The notes beneath the pieces are model-generated. The model searched no databases, was not told the origin of the DNA, and saw only the letters and a program-made list of their open reading frames with translations. Below, piece by piece: positions 39,520 to 52,520 of a stretch of 64,000 nt of DNA. Every line of letters starts with the position of its first letter. Positions within the stretch are counted from its first letter, which is position 1. The DNA lies in assembly GCA_015146655.1 (NCBI GenBank), contig VKHL01000016.1, positions 62,001 through 126,000 of the forward strand. Reading direction: 5' to 3'. Both the position numbers and the translations under genes were made by a program. The stretch comes from Ochromonas danica. Its lineage: Eukaryota; Sar; Chrysophyceae; Chromulinales; Chromulinaceae.

Positions 39520-40424
39520 ATGTGTGGTTCAAAAATGAGCTATCATCATCTTCTTCTCTTCATTATCATCTATTATTGTTATTATAGTGTTGGTGTCTTG
39601 GGGGATAATTCCACACAATCCAAGGCTATCTGTTACTCAGGTAGGACATCTACTAGTTGTACTACTAGGTGATGATCTAATGGACTAATGACTGACTGAC
39701 TGACTGATTTGACTTAACTTGACTTGTCTAGGATCCTCTATCTACCAACTAGTGACTCAGAACTGCAATGACAAGGATCCAAGTTATACTGGGGTCTGGT
39801 ATTGTGCTAAGATGGAGGTAAGATACTTGTCGTCTTGACTATATACCAACACACACACACACACAAACACAAACACATACACACATACATACACACACTC
39901 ATACACACACACACACACACAATACAAACACACATACACACACACACTCATACACACACATACACACACACATACACACACCTCTACACATACACTGTAC
40001 TGTACAATATATTCGCTGACTCACTCATTCACTTTCGCTTACTCTCTCCCTCTCACACACATACTCTCTCACCCACTCACTCACTCTCTCACTCATGTTG
40101 GAAAAACAGATTTGTGAGTCGTTTATTAGTGAGAGACGTCAATGTGTCACGACAAGAGGCTGTGCGACAGAGTCAGAATGTACTAGTAATGGAGTGGTCT
40201 ATGATGGACAACATATTCAAGTTGGTGGACAATATCCTGCAGGAATGCAAATAACGGCTACTTGTTGCGATGCACATGATTTCCCAGATGATGATGCAGT
40301 AGCCATTGACTACAATGATATCTGCAATAGTGCTCCCTCCTTCAGAAGTCAGTTTACTACTACCTGGTCGATGGTAATGATTACCATTGCCTCCATTAGC
40401 TTACTTCTAGTCAACTATTGGTAG
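39520..40424 (+). CDS. Small Cys-rich surface protein, Ly6/uPAR-like
   Basis: Exons 39520-39640, 39732-39817 and 40110-40424 join in phase to 173 aa. A signal peptide (YHHLLLFIIIYYCYYSVGVLG) is followed by an ectodomain of about 110 residues. Its Cys pattern is AICYSG, NCND, WYCAK, ICES, RQCV, GCAT, ECTS, TCCD and a final DICN. This CY..G...YC...C...GC...CC...D.CN order resembles Ly6/uPAR domains. The C-terminus is a hydrophobic tail (MVMITIASISLLLVNYW), either a GPI signal or a membrane anchor. Intron 2 (39818-40109) is mostly a CA repeat. Homology is inferred from Cys spacing only. Confidence 0.6.
39848..40000 (+). repeat. CA-rich microsatellite in intron 2 of the Ly6-like gene
   Basis: About 150 bp of ACACAC and ATACAC units. 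Open frames on both strands across it are artefacts of the repeat. Confidence 0.9.
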
Positions 40425-40952
40425 AAAGCACCACTATTGGGAAGTGTTGATACACACTCAATAGTGCTTTCCCTCTCTTGACTTTATTATGTTCTAATTC
40501 TACCAAGTGTTTTGTAAAATAATTAATGGTAACTCTCTTCTATTTGGAAATGAAGAAAGAGATTCGATAACTCATTTTCAGTTCAGACTAAACTCTCTTC
40601 ACTCTCACGATTTTGACCAATAGATATGGAAAGAGATTAAGAAAGAGATTAACCACACAATGTGCAAACAAAAGCTATGAATGAACTAGATTTTTGAACA
40701 GAAGAAACGTGTTTTACCGAACTTGTTTCGTTGTTTCGCCATTTCGTTATTTCGATGTTTCGTTGTTTCGTTGTTTTGTATTTTGAATTGTTCGTGTCGG
40801 GTCTCTTCAATGCAGCATTTACACTGTCTGGCGTTGTTGACTGGACTTTCCTCGTCGCGTTAATTATTTATTATCTGTTAGAGTGGTCATTTCTCGTTTT
40901 CCTATTATTTCCTGACTTTCAGTCGTCATCCTAAAATTTTGCTGAGAATAGT
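40425..40952. other. Intergenic region with TTTCG array
   Basis: Between two plus-strand genes. At about 40724-40785 there are eight or more TTTCG units (TTTCGTTGTTTCGCCATTTCG and onward), about 170-230 bp before the next start codon. No gene was recognised. Confidence 0.5.
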
Positions 40953-41889
40953 ATGAAAATCCGTGGGGAAGATTTAGACTTTCTTGATGCTATCCTAAGA
41001 GATTTTGAAGGTGAGAGAGACCCCCTCCCCCCTTGTCTGTCTCTTTTAGTCTGTCTGGTCATCATATCATGTTCTCTACCTATATATAGGCCTCCCACAA
41101 CATCATCATGGTCGCCCTGCTGGATATCCTCTTGCACTCTTACAGGATTCGACGGATAGTCACGACTCCCTTGATGGATCTCTCCTTGATGATTTATCTG
41201 TTCTATTAGAAAATCATGCTGAAGATGAAGACAGTATTGATTCGGAGGAGGTGGTAAACATGAAGTCTTCCTTGAAAGGGAAGCGTAAATCTGCTCATAT
41301 CAACTCTGCTGCTGATGTCCAAGACTCCCTACTCCTCTCTCCTTCCACCACTACCACTGACACCTCCACTGCTACTACGCCTTCATTAACATATTATCAG
41401 CGTAGAAAAATTCGTCTCAATATTCTCCCTCGTATCCTAAAAAAGGATATTCGACGTGATTATCCTCTAATGTATATCAATGCAATGAACAGTGGTGACG
41501 GTTCTCTCATCGCCAAGTTCTTCCTCACTTATGGTGTCGGCGACTGTCAGGCTGTTGACTATGTCCCAGTCAAGCTTGGCGGATCTGTGGCGCGTCGAAA
41601 CATAGGCTTGCAAGAAGTCTGTCGAGCATTCCAGTTCGTTGTGGAGGAAATGCCTGATATTGTGGGCCGATTGATGGAGAGTCGTATTGTTCGCCGTGTA
41701 GATCAAGACACTTCTTCTGTTGTGATCACTTCTCAAGTCCATGCCACTAAGATTATGCCCAGTCCCGAAGACAGCTCCATGGTCATCTCTCTTTCGTTTG
41801 AGTTCACCAGTATTACGACCTTTCTTTTAGATGATTCTCGTCGTATTGTAGAGGTCATTAGCAACTGCAAGTTATTGAATGGTCTTTGA
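40953..41889 (+). CDS. Disordered N-terminus plus SnoaL/NTF2-like domain, candidate
   Basis: Exons 40953-41010 and 41090-41889 join in phase to 285 aa. The first half is acidic and Ser/Thr-rich, with a basic patch (KSSLKGKRKSAH) that could be a nuclear signal. The second half begins RRKIRLNILPRILKKDIRRDYPLMYINAMNSGD (core RRDYPLMYINAMNSGD) and continues with alternating strands. It resembles the lineage-expanded algal/oomycete families with a small NTF2/SnoaL-like fold after a basic region. That fold assignment is tentative; no catalytic residue was recognised. Confidence 0.6.
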
Positions 41890-42429
41890 CCTTGCTTTGG
41901 TTGCTTCACCAGTTCTATTTCACTTGGTCATATTATTATTAATTATGTTCATTGTTATCCTTGCTGTCTTTCCGTATGTAAGAATAAGAGTTTTCATGGC
42001 GTAGAAGGCAGTGTGAGAGTCTTAGCTATTCTCTTTCTGCATTATATTGTATGTGTTGCTCTAGATTAGACCAGATACTTCTGGCCTTCTCCTGAGTTTA
42101 GTTTGAATTGTTAACACTGTCTAGTACTGCTTAGTGCTGAGATTTTCCTTAATTTGTGTGATGTTGAAGTTGTGCTGTTCTGCATTATGTATGTGGAATG
42201 CAGAGTAGATTGTTCTTGTCTGGTTGAATGGGAACGAGGTAATGTATTGTTTATGATATGGTGCGTTGTCGTGAGAAATGGTTCTTTGCTCTTGGTTGGG
42301 TTTCTGCTCACGCCGGGCTTTTAAGTATTTTAATTCTTGATATGCTGCTGTGGTTCGTGGCAATTGTTGTTCAAGAGCATCTATATGTATGAGTAATTAC
42401 TGGGAGTTAGCAACACATCATCGCTGACA
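41890..42429. other. Convergent 3' flanks
   Basis: Between the stop of the SnoaL-like gene and the stop of glutamate synthase on the other strand. AT-rich; small open frames at 42111-42363 have no supporting feature. No gene was recognised. Confidence 0.45.
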
Positions 42430-45400
42430 TTAGGTCTCCTTGGTCAAGAGTGGATTGTTCTTCTCGCTGTTGGGAACGATGATGAGAATATTAATATCTG
42501 TAGATGTCTTCAAGGCAGATAAAGTCTCATCCGCTCTTTTGCTTTGGGTCTGCTGCACGTGTTCCTCTAGAAGCTTCCTTAAAAAGTCTCTTGCGACCCT
42601 GTCAACAAGTAAGTGTAGAATAAAGACAGTCAATCAGATTCAAAAAGTAAATTTAAGTGGTATTTGATCAGTTCACCTGTGAGAGGGTTCGAGTTGCACG
42701 ACTTGCACGGTTTCTGTATTGATGTACTCGGATATGTGGTGGGGAAACTCCTTGTCATCTTTGTTGGGAACAAGGAAGGCCAATCCTCCAGTCATTCCAG
42801 CACCAAAATTCCTTCCAACTTTGCCTATGTTGACAACGGTGCCCGCTGTCATATATTCGCAGCCGTGATCCCCCATGCCTTCTACCACTGCCAATCCACC
42901 CGAGTTGCGCACCGCAAACCTCTCTCCGACACGACCGCCAATGAATAGCTTGCCACCAGTGGCACCATAGAGAAGAGTATTACCAGCCAATGCCAAGGAT
43001 CTCTTCGTTTGAATGAGTTCTTCCTCGGGGGCTCGAATAGAGATTACACCTCCGGCCATTCCTTTTCCAACATAGTCGTTCGCATATCCTTTCAAATTCA
43101 AATCCATTCCACGTGATAAGAATGCTCCAAAGCTCTGTCCAGCCGCCCCTGTGAGATCAAACTCCAGAGATCCTTCGAAGCCGTTGTCTCCATACTTTTC
43201 AGTGAGCACGCCAGAAATTCGAGCAAAAGCTGACCGATCTGTGTTAACCAGATGATAAGCTCTGTTATACTTGTCATGTTCATTAATTGCTTTCTGCATG
43301 AGAGCGTCTGATAGAAGACGTTCATCAACTGTGATCACGCCACTTTCCTTTCTTTTTGTCTCCACAGATTTGTGCTCCAACCATGAGCGGTCAATGTCAA
43401 CGTCACAAAAATTCTCCCCAGTCTCAGGCATGCAAGTCAAACTAGTAAGAAGGTAGCTAACATCCAATCTGGACACCTTGCGCAATGACAACGATTTGCG
43501 TGGTTGTAAAAGGCCGGGTCTGCCAATTATCTCTTCCAAAGATCGATATCCGAGTTTAGCTAAGATGTGTCTGACTTCTTCGGCGACAAATTGGAAGAAG
43601 GTTACTACATGTTCTGGCGTCCCAACAAAGCGCTTTCGAAGTGCTTCGTTCTGCGTTGTCACTAAACAGAGCAAACAGATGAAACACAAAGTGTACGCGG
43701 ATATTTATCACATTTCTTACCTCCCACTGGGCATTTATTAGTGTGGCAGATTCTCGCCATGATACATCCTTCAGCTATAAGAGCAATTGTGCCAAATCCG
43801 TACTCTTCAGCACCCATCGCAGCAGCCATAACAACATCCCAACCACTCTTCAAGCCACCATCAGCTCTTAATAGAACACGATCACGTAGACCATTCTTTC
43901 GCAAAACAGAATGTGCCTCCACAAGTCCTAACTCCCAAGGTGACTGGAATATTGAGTAAGGAAAAGGATGAGTTGTGTTAGGAATCAGTGTAATTCAGGA
44001 CGTGTCTTACCCCAGCGTGCTTGATGGAAGCTGCAGGAGAAGCTCCAGTACCGCCATCGTGACCAGAAATTTGAATGATATCGGCACCTGCTTTAGCCAC
44101 TCCAGAAGCAACAGTACCTATGCCCTCTTCACTAACCAGCTTCACACTCACGGCAGCCCGGGGATTAATATAATGCAAATCATAAATGAGCTGCGCTAGA
44201 TCTTCTATGCTGTAGATATCGTGATGAGGGGGAGGAGAAATCAAAGTGACTCCAGGTTTGCTTTTGCGCAGCGACGCAATATAAGCATCTATCTTTGGGC
44301 CAGGTAATTGCCCACCCTCACCAGGTTTTGCACCCTAAGAAAGCAGTCGCTATGAGATTTAAAACTATACAAGTTGATACATTAGGATGAATATCGTCTC
44401 ACCTGTGCGATCTTTATCTCAAGTTGATCAGCAGACATGAGATAATCAGGAGTGACTCCAAATCTACCTGATGCTACTTGTTTAACACGAGAGCCTGCCC
44501 GATCTCCTTTTTTCAGTCCTTTTAGATGAGGGAAAGAAGGAGAATTTCCTTCCTCATCGACATCATCGATAGGTTTGAAACGCTTTGGATCTTCTCCTCC
44601 TTCTCCTGAATTAGATAATGCACCTAATCGGTTCATTGCAATGGCTAAAGTCTCATGCGCCTCTCTAGATAGAGCACCAAGAGACATTCCGCCCGTAACA
44701 AAACGTTTCATAACCTCTTCTACAGGTTCGACTTCTTCCAGGGGGATGGAAGGACGATCAAGCGTAAATTCTAAGGTATCTCGCAAGGTGGTTGGAGGTC
44801 GAGATTTTACGCTCTCTTCATAGAGTTGATAGAGATCAGGATTCTCTGTTCGAATGGCAGAATGCAAAGTCTTAATAAGAGGTTGATTATTATGATGATA
44901 TTCGCCGCTTTTCAGATAGTTCAAGAAGCCATAGTTGAAGAGTTTCTTTGATTTGGGCTCTCCGACGGTATCAACATTTTCACTATTCTCTACTTTCGCT
45001 ATCATATTATTGAATGCGTCAGTTCCGAATGTTTTGCGAGAGAACTCCACTGTTTCTGCAGCTATATCGTCAAATGACAATCCTCCCACTCGGGATGAGG
45101 TGCCTTCAAAAGCTTTCAACACTACTTCGTCGCCCAAGCCAATGGCTTCAAAGATCTGCGCACCATGGTATGAAGTAAGCAGACTGATACCCATTTTGCT
45201 CATAATCTTCAAGAGACCTTTGTTGATGGACTTGCGGAAATTCGATAGAGCTTTCTCTACAGATAATGCAGGTAGATCACCACGCTTCATAGCCAATTGA
45301 TTGCGCTTCTGTCCATGCCAATTGATTACTGCATCATACGCTGCATATGGTAAGATTGCGCTTGCACCGTATCCAACTAAGCAAGCAAAATGATGCGTAG

Positions 45401-47986
45401 CCCAAGCTTGACCTGTTGTAACTACAAGCGAGACTTGAGGACGTAAACCAGATCGAATTAAAGCGTGGTGTACAGCTCCAACTGCAAGCAAAGGGGGCAA
45501 GTAAGTCAAGCCAGACAAATCATGCGCAGTGGAGCTTAAGGGTCGGTCAGAAAGGTTAAGAACGTTAACTCCAGATCGAACAGCCGCTATGGCTGCCTGG
45601 CACAGACAATCCAATTGCTTCTCTAGACCACCGGCTGTCAATGCGTCTTGTATATCATATAGAGTAGATAACGACCCCATTATAATCCCTGGCATAGCTG
45701 ATATTGCGTCCAACTCTTCTGAATTGATTACTGGGGAGGAAATCTTTACTCGGTGATTGTAGGTATTATCGCCCGGCAGAAGATTGGGATTGCTTTTAGG
45801 TCCCAGGAACATTGCAAGAGACATAACAGCACCTTCTCTTAAGGGGTCGATGGGAGGATTGGTTACTTGCGCAAAACGTTGCTTGAAATAGTCGTACAAG
45901 GCGTGAGGAAGAGAAGACAGTGCGGCTAAGGGTGCATCATCGCCCATGCAATAGGTAGCCTCAACACCATCGGCAGCCATTGAGGATATCTGAACTTCAA
46001 CGTCTTCAGTCCCCCAACCAAAAACCTAAAACATCAACAGCATAGCTGTGAAACTATGCCTAGTTTCAACAGGGAAGTGTTTATACCGATTGGGTTTGAA
46101 TGAGTTTCTCATTGTCTAACACGAGCGCAACAGGATTCGTGGACGACGGATCAATCCTCTTTGCTTCGCTTTGTAGCTCCGCGTCAGGAAGATAGCTTTC
46201 GATGAACGTAGATATATCTAAACAAGAACATCAGTATACGTCATGACATGAAACTATACCATCATATAAACAGTTTTAATAGCACCTTGGCGAAATGGCT
46301 TTGCATCTAGCTTAGAGACCATCTTTTCCACCATTTTACCATAAGGTCTTTTGCTGGCTATCATGGGCTTGATATCTCCATCCAGCAGCAATTTGCCTTC
46401 TGCCAAATTAACGGACAACATTTGACCAGGACCCAGTCTGGTCAAATACATCAGTTGTTAGAGCATTTAAGCAATCCTGTGATAAGGTTATCAAACACAA
46501 ACCTTCCAGAATCTGTCAGCTTAACTTGTGAGCTTGAAGAAGAGGGAGAAGCAATGACATCATCACTCAAGAACTGCTTAAGTGCACTAGTCACACCGAC
46601 CTCTGACATTACGTGAACCATTCTGCGGCCCTTATCATCTTCAGTCAGCATAAAGCGGGCAGGTCGGAGCCCATTTCGATCTAATGCAGCACCTACAACA
46701 TGTCCATCAGAGAAGACCAAAAGAGCCGGACCATCCCAAGCTTCTTGCAACGCTTCATAATACTGATAGAAGGCCTCCACTTGAGCATTACGATGAGAAG
46801 AAGGTTGGTTTTCGTAGGCTTCAGGGACTAGAGCCATGAGTGCTTCTTCTGGTTGATATCCTGACCGTACAAAACTCTCCAATATACTGTCCAGATTGGC
46901 ACTATCGCTACGTCCAACATCAACCAATGGTCCTTTAACCTCGTGTTCCAACTTGTCTTGTTCTTTCTCATGAGCACGCACCTCAAATTGTCGACTCTTT
47001 ACCCAGTTGATGTTTCCAAGGAGGGTATTGATCTCCCCATTATGCGCAAGCAATCGCATTGGTTGAGCCAAAAACCACTTAGGTACTGTATTCGTGCTGA
47101 ATCTTCGATGATAGACAGCAAATCTAGTTACGTACTCTGGGTTCGTGAGATCCTTATAAAACCGAGGTAAATCGCATGATCGTAGCATTCCTTTATAAAT
47201 AATGGTCTGGCCTGAAAGTGAGCACACGTAGCCTTCCTTGCTCTTGACTTGGCGAAAATAACCTTGAATCAATCGTCTGCTGTCATATAGATTTCTCTCA
47301 AATTCACTACTGGATGATCGTTGATGTCCTGCTGCAGATTGTACAACAAATTGTCTGATAACTGGCACAAAGTCTGCTGATAATGTGCCAAGTACGGAAG
47401 GATCTACTGGTACCTCTCTCCAGCCTTTCACTTCAAATCCTTTCTGTGGGAGTATTTCTTCAACCTTAGCGATAGCTTGTTCGCGTAATTTAGGATTCCT
47501 TGGCAGGAAAATCATTCCCACAGCAGTTGCGAAAGATCCATCTTTATTAAGGACTGAGCCAGGAGATGCGATGGAGGAAAACAAAGACCAAGGAATAGCT
47601 GTCATGACTCCTGCTCCATCTCCGGAGATATTATCAGCTGAAGAGGCACCACGGTGTTCCATACAGGTACAAGCCCAAAGAGCTTGTTGAAGGATCTGAT
47701 GAGTGGCTTCATTATTCAATGAAGCAATGAATCCCACACCACATGCATCTCTCTCTTCTACTAGGGCAGCTGGTACACCCAATTCAGAAGAATAGACTGC
47801 CATTCTCAGAGATGATATCGAAGACGATGATATTCTCTGATGACCATGACTCTGAGTGATGAACGTCGTTGTCACCTTATGAGGGACACTGCGCAGTCTC
47901 CCAACCTTAGAAGGTAAAGTGAATGAAATCACTTGATAGAAGGAGAGACAAAGACAAAGCAAGCATAGTGACAGAGACAATGCCAT
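42430..47986 (-). CDS. Ferredoxin-dependent glutamate synthase, plastid
   Basis: Makes two glutamates from glutamine and 2-oxoglutarate with reduced ferredoxin, the key step of plastid ammonium assimilation. Eight exons join in phase (47986-46503, 46437-46286, 46217-46087, 46025-44403, 44334-44011, 43943-43721, 43661-42677, 42598-42430) to 1696 aa. A signal peptide ending QVIS-F indicates plastid import. The class II amidotransferase domain starts with the nucleophile Cys in [11 protein letters not shown]. The FMN/synthase domain has [12 protein letters not shown] and [13 protein letters not shown], and the 3Fe-4S cysteines lie in [15 protein letters not shown]. The C-terminal beta-helix has GGxxGxG-type repeats. 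No GltD (NADPH) domain follows, so the ferredoxin type is preferred. Confidence 0.96.
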
Positions 47987-48327
47987 ATGATAAGAAAACT
48001 GAAAAATCTTGAAGATATGATCTCTTTTCAGTCCTTTTTGATCTCTTCCTATTCGATCCTGGTCGTGCAAGTACACAAATACATAGAAATGCACTTCGTC
48101 ACCCCATGAAATCGTGAAAAGACTGTTTCCAGAAGAAAAACAGATTGGCTTGTTTTAACTTAACTTAACTTAACTTAACTAAATCCTCTTCTTAAGTTAA
48201 CAAGATTATGGTTTGCTTTGTTGTCAATTGATGGATTGAAATAGCGACTAGTCGTAACATATTTCTATCTATTAAATTTCCCCGCAAATCTTGTGTTCAA
48301 ATTAACTCAATCAGAAAGAGATCATAG
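47987..48327. promoter_or_regulatory. Divergent promoter region with TTAAC repeats
   Basis: Shared upstream region of glutamate synthase (minus) and SYF1 (plus). It holds five tandem TTAAC units (48155-48179) and an inverted GTTAACTTAA (48192-48201). These recur at other gene-flanking sites in the window. Confidence 0.5.
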
Positions 48328-49527
48328 ATGTCTTATCTGGAGGCTCAATTTGAAGAAGAAATTCGTCGCAATCCTTATAGTGTTCGCACTTGGATCAACT
48401 TCCTGGCCAGCAAAGCGGATGACCCACAGCCACTAGAGCGATTCACTCTCTATGAGCGTGCATTAGCCTATCTACCACGCTCTTATAAGCTCTGGCATGC
48501 CTACCTTACTGAGCGTAGAGCTCATTTGAAGAAGGTGTCAATCTTAAGTAAGAAGTACACTCTCCTCATTGACCTCTATGAGAGATCCCTCGTCTACCTT
48601 AACAAGATGCCTCGTATCTGGTAAGATAGATAGACCTCTCTCCTCCTCTGTCCCCTTTCTCTTTCTCCTTTCTCTTACTAATCCTCCTTGCTTGACTCAC
48701 TACTCACTCAGGCTGGACTACTGCCAGTTGATGATCTCTCTGCGGAAGGGCACTGCAGTCCGTCGACTCTTCGATCGTGCCTTAGAGGCCCTACCCATCA
48801 CTCAACATGATGCTCTCTGGACCCTCTATATCGATTGGGCAAGACAGTTTAACGTACCTGAGACTGCTATCCGCATCTACCGGCGCTACCTGATGTTCAA
48901 CCCTGCCTACCGTGAAGACTATGTCTCCTACCTCGTCGACCTGGAAGAGTATCAAGAAGCTGCTAGACAATTAGTCATCATTCTTAATGATGTCAACTTT
49001 GTCTCACCATCGGGTAAGACAAGGCATGAGCTTTGGATGAAACTCTGTGACTTGTGTTGTCAACACCCCGAGGAAGTGGGTAGCACTGTCAATGTTGATG
49101 CTGTCTTACGCTCTGGCATTGCAAGTTATTCTGATGAGATAGCACGATTATGGGTCTCTCTAGCAGACTATTACCTTCGCCTGGGCCAGTTTGAGAAGGC
49201 GAGGGATATCTATGAGGAAGGATTAGCTTCCGTACAGACAGTGCGTGACTTCACTGTCATCTTTGATACCTATGTCAAGGTCGAAGAAAGCTTGTTAACT
49301 GCCAAGATGAATCTCTTGCAGCAAGGTAGTGGTGGTGATGAGGATGAAGAGGATGGTGGATTAACAGAGGAAGAAATAGCAGAGGAACAGATGGATGTTA
49401 ACCTTCGCCTTGCTCGATTAGAATATCTCCTTGAGGAAAGACCTTTCTTACTCAATGCTGTACGACTCAGACAGAATCCTCATAATGTCTCTGATTGGAT
49501 CAAAAGAATCAAACTCTATCAGCAACG

Positions 49528-49565
<38 letters not shown>

Positions 49566-51031
49566 CAGTAGCAGGAGGAGAAGGGGAAGAGGAAGAGAAA
49601 GTAGAGAAGAAGGAGCAGGAAGAAGCCTTAGCTCGTCGTATTGTCTTCACTTTCCAAGAGGCAATTAATACAATTCATCCTCGTCTTGCCTCTTCAGGTC
49701 GTCTTTCTACTATTTATAAACTATGGGCTGCTTTCTATGAAGGAAGAGGTGAAGTAGATCAAGCACGTGCAGTCTTTGAACAAGGACTTTATATCAATTA
49801 TAAATCAGCTGATGAACTTGCTGATTTATGGTGTGCTTATGCTGATATGGAGAAAAGGTTGGAAAATTACTACGATGCGTGGGCAGTGCTTCAAAGAGCC
49901 GTTGAAGATCCTTCTGTCCACATGAAGAAGAAAATCTACCCACCCGCATTGCCTACTGGTAATAGTGAAGGTGGCCATCATGTCATTGATCATCTCTATA
50001 AGCATACTAAGGTATGGAGTGAGTATATGGAGTTGGAAGAAGCATTGGGTAGTTTAGAGACTGTACGTGCAGCTTATGAGAGATGCTTTGATTTGAAAGT
50101 CATCACTGTTTCTATGGTGTTAAACTATGCTGCCTATTTAGAAGGAGCTTGTTACTTTGAAGAAGCCTTTACTGTCTATGAAAGAGGATGTAGTATCTTC
50201 CACTTCCCTCAAGTTAAGGCCATCTATACTATCTACCTTGAGCACTTCCTAGAGAGATATAAAGGAACTAAATTAGAACGTTTACGTGACTTATTTGAAA
50301 GCATTCTTGCTAAAGCACCAGCTGAAGAAGCTTCTATCTATTATCTAGCTTATGCACAAGCAGAGGAAAGGTTTGGATTAGTACGACATGTTATGGAGAT
50401 CTACCATCGTGCTGTACAGGCAGTGCCAGATAGCCAGAGACTAGACCTCTACCTTCTCTATGCTAAGAAAATGGAAGAACATGGTGGATTATTACGTGCA
50501 CGTGTTATTTATGAAGAAGGATTAAAGAATCCTCGTTTACCAGAAGAAGATGCTTCTCGTCTTGCTTTGGAATATGCTATGTTAGAAAGAAAGTTGAATG
50601 AGATTGATCGTGCACGAGCTATCTATGCTTATGGTGGGCAATTAGTTGATCCACGTCGTGAAGAAGGGAAGAAGTATTATGAGGTTTGGAGAGAGTTTGA
50701 AGAAGCTCATGGTAATGAGGAGACTTTCCGAGAGATGCTTCGTGTACAACGCTCTGTGCAGGTCGCTTTCTCACAAGTCAACTACCTGCCCACGGAGATG
50801 CTACGAGCTACGTCTACTAGTACTTCATCAGCAGTAGTTGGTGGTAGTACAATGGATCGAATGGCGCAGCAGGCGGAGGAGGAAGCTGCAGCTTCTGCTG
50901 GTGGCGGGAAGAGAAAGTTTGTCCCTGCAGTTACTAACTCTGCTGTACGACAAGAAGAAGAAGATAAAGATGTTGAAGAAGAGGAGCCTGTAATGAAGAT
51001 GGCTAGAAATGAGGAGGAAATTGATATCTAG
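48328..51031 (+). CDS. SYF1: Pre-mRNA-splicing factor SYF1 (XAB2)
   Basis: HAT-repeat scaffold of the Prp19/NineTeen spliceosome complex, also linked to transcription-coupled repair. Exons 48328-48620 and 48712-51031 join in phase to 870 aa (human XAB2 855). It begins with the family N-terminus (FEEEIRRNPYSVRTWINFL; SYKLWHAYLTERR) and includes ALPITQHDALWTLYIDWA, SLADYYLRLGQFEKARDIYEEGL and VRDFTVIFDTYVKVEE. HAT repeats follow throughout. A Gln/Glu-rich insert from a CAA repeat (49530-49563) lies in a loop between repeats. The C-terminus is acidic and disordered. Confidence 0.96.
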
Positions 51032-51230
51032 TGTTCTCATTGTAGATCTACATTCTTCTGATCAACTTCATAACCATGAATTAGTGAGTTTTAAGTTTGC
51101 ATTTTAATATTTTAAAGTCTTCTTTTTTGCTCTTCTGTGATTAGGTGGGGTGGGAAGGGGTTGAAGGGAATCAAACCAAATCAATCGCTGAAGAGATTGT
51201 TAACTCATTGCTGTCTGCTATATTAAAAGA

Positions 51231-52130
51231 ATGAAAAAGAAGAGTTTGTTTTCCAGACTGCAATTTTTTCTTTGTCTTTGGATGAGCTGTCTTCTGCTAT
51301 CTGTCCAAACCTTCTCTGGACTTCGTCTTGTTCCACCACGTGGACGAACCCATTGCCAACCTCAACACCTCCAACAGTCATCCTCATCATCCTCTCCCTC
51401 TTCTCCTCCTACTAATGACTTAGTCCCTTTACCATCACCATCTTCTCCCCTTCTAACAGATAATCGTCCTGTTGTAAAATGGGAAGCTTCTTCTCATGGT
51501 TCAGTTCGTGTAACAGAAATTAAACGATCAGTAGAAGACTATATGGCCCTCCCTGCTTCTCAATATTCTGTTCTCTCTGCTGATCAAGTGACACGTCTTA
51601 ATGATACAGACTTCAAGATTGCACTGAGTAAGTTAAACTTCTTCGGCACACATCTTCGTCCCTTGTTGTATGTGAAAGTCTTTGTTCAGCCTGAAATTGC
51701 TCGATCTGATATCCTAGTTGATCATGCTGAATTAGAAAGTGATGATCCTATTGTACAAGCTATTAATAATCGTTTTTCTATTCATGTTTTAAATATTGTC
51801 ACTGCTGGAGTGGATAAGAAAGGTAGAAAGACATTAAATAGTAATACAACTTTATCTATCGAAGCGAAAGTTCCTGCCACAGGAAGAATTTCTCTTCCTT
51901 TGGGTATGATTCAGAAAGGAGGACAGCTTATTCTACAGTCTACTTTAGCTATCATTGTCCCAACCTTCTTACGTATTCTTGCAGCAGATTTCAAGCGATG
52001 GTCTGCAGGTGATGATAATCGAGGGGCTGTGGAAGGTGCACGATTGGATCTGCCTGGTAGTAGTAATGGTAGTGATAATAGGAGTGGCAATGAGGATGCT
52101 CGCAACGCGTTTCAGGAGTCTTCTGACTGA
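51231..52130 (+). CDS. DUF1997-like protein, plastid-targeted
   Basis: Single-exon 299-aa protein. The signal peptide (FLCLWMSCLLLSVQT) is followed by FSGLRLVPPRGR, an F-first transit-like stretch, then a Ser/Pro linker. The core resembles the plastid/cyanobacterial DUF1997 family: SVEDYMALPASQYSVLSADQ, VTRLNDTDFKIALSKLNFFG, LRPLLYVKVFVQP and a C-terminal hydrophobic LQSTLAIIVPTFLRILAADFKRW. The molecular role of the family is not known to me. It ends with an Asn/Gly/Ser tail. The family call rests on recall of the motif order. Confidence 0.65.
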   Translation: MKKKSLFSRLQFFLCLWMSCLLLSVQTFSGLRLVPPRGRTHCQPQHLQQSSSSSSPSSPPTNDLVPLPSPSSPLLTDNRPVVKWEASSHGSVRVTEIKRSVEDYMALPASQYSVLSADQVTRLNDTDFKIALSKLNFFGTHLRPLLYVKVFVQPEIARSDILVDHAELESDDPIVQAINNRFSIHVLNIVTAGVDKKGRKTLNSNTTLSIEAKVPATGRISLPLGMIQKGGQLILQSTLAIIVPTFLRILAADFKRWSAGDDNRGAVEGARLDLPGSSNGSDNRSGNEDARNAFQESSD

Positions 52131-52520
52131 CTTCTGACCAGGACGATAGCATGACTTGACTGTCAAGTCATCTTCCAACAGGACAGAGTTTCGATGACAG
52201 GCTTTGGTGGACTTGAATTTTGATGATTTGTCATGTTTTCTGTTTTTGTGTGTCTTGTAAGGGAAGGAATACTAACAAGTTAGTTTGAAGTAAGAGGGTG
52301 GTCAGGTAGAAGATGAAGAAGAAGACAGAGAGGATCCTTATTCTTATCCCTCACTAAGAGTATCTCTTATATCTCTCATGATGTTGCTTAACTGCTTAAG
52401 GGATCATATGCTAAAATTAATCCAAAATTAAACCCTCTATCCCCTAGAAGAAAAGGAGGTAGTAGTAGTAGTAGTAGTACCTTCAAGACAGTAGTAGCCC
52501 TGTCAAGAACTAGTTAGTGA
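52131..52520. other. Convergent 3' flanks
   Basis: Between the DUF1997-like gene and the periplasmic-binding-type gene, which converge. GTAGTAGTAG simple repeat at about 52460-52480. No gene was recognised. Confidence 0.45.

Noticed and set aside
39784-40254. His/Thr- and Val/Cys-rich frames on both strands
   Set aside because: They are products of the CA repeat in intron 2 of the Ly6-like gene.
40731-40934. 67-codon Phe-rich frame
   Set aside because: It is the TTTCG array plus AT-rich DNA before the next gene; no supporting feature.
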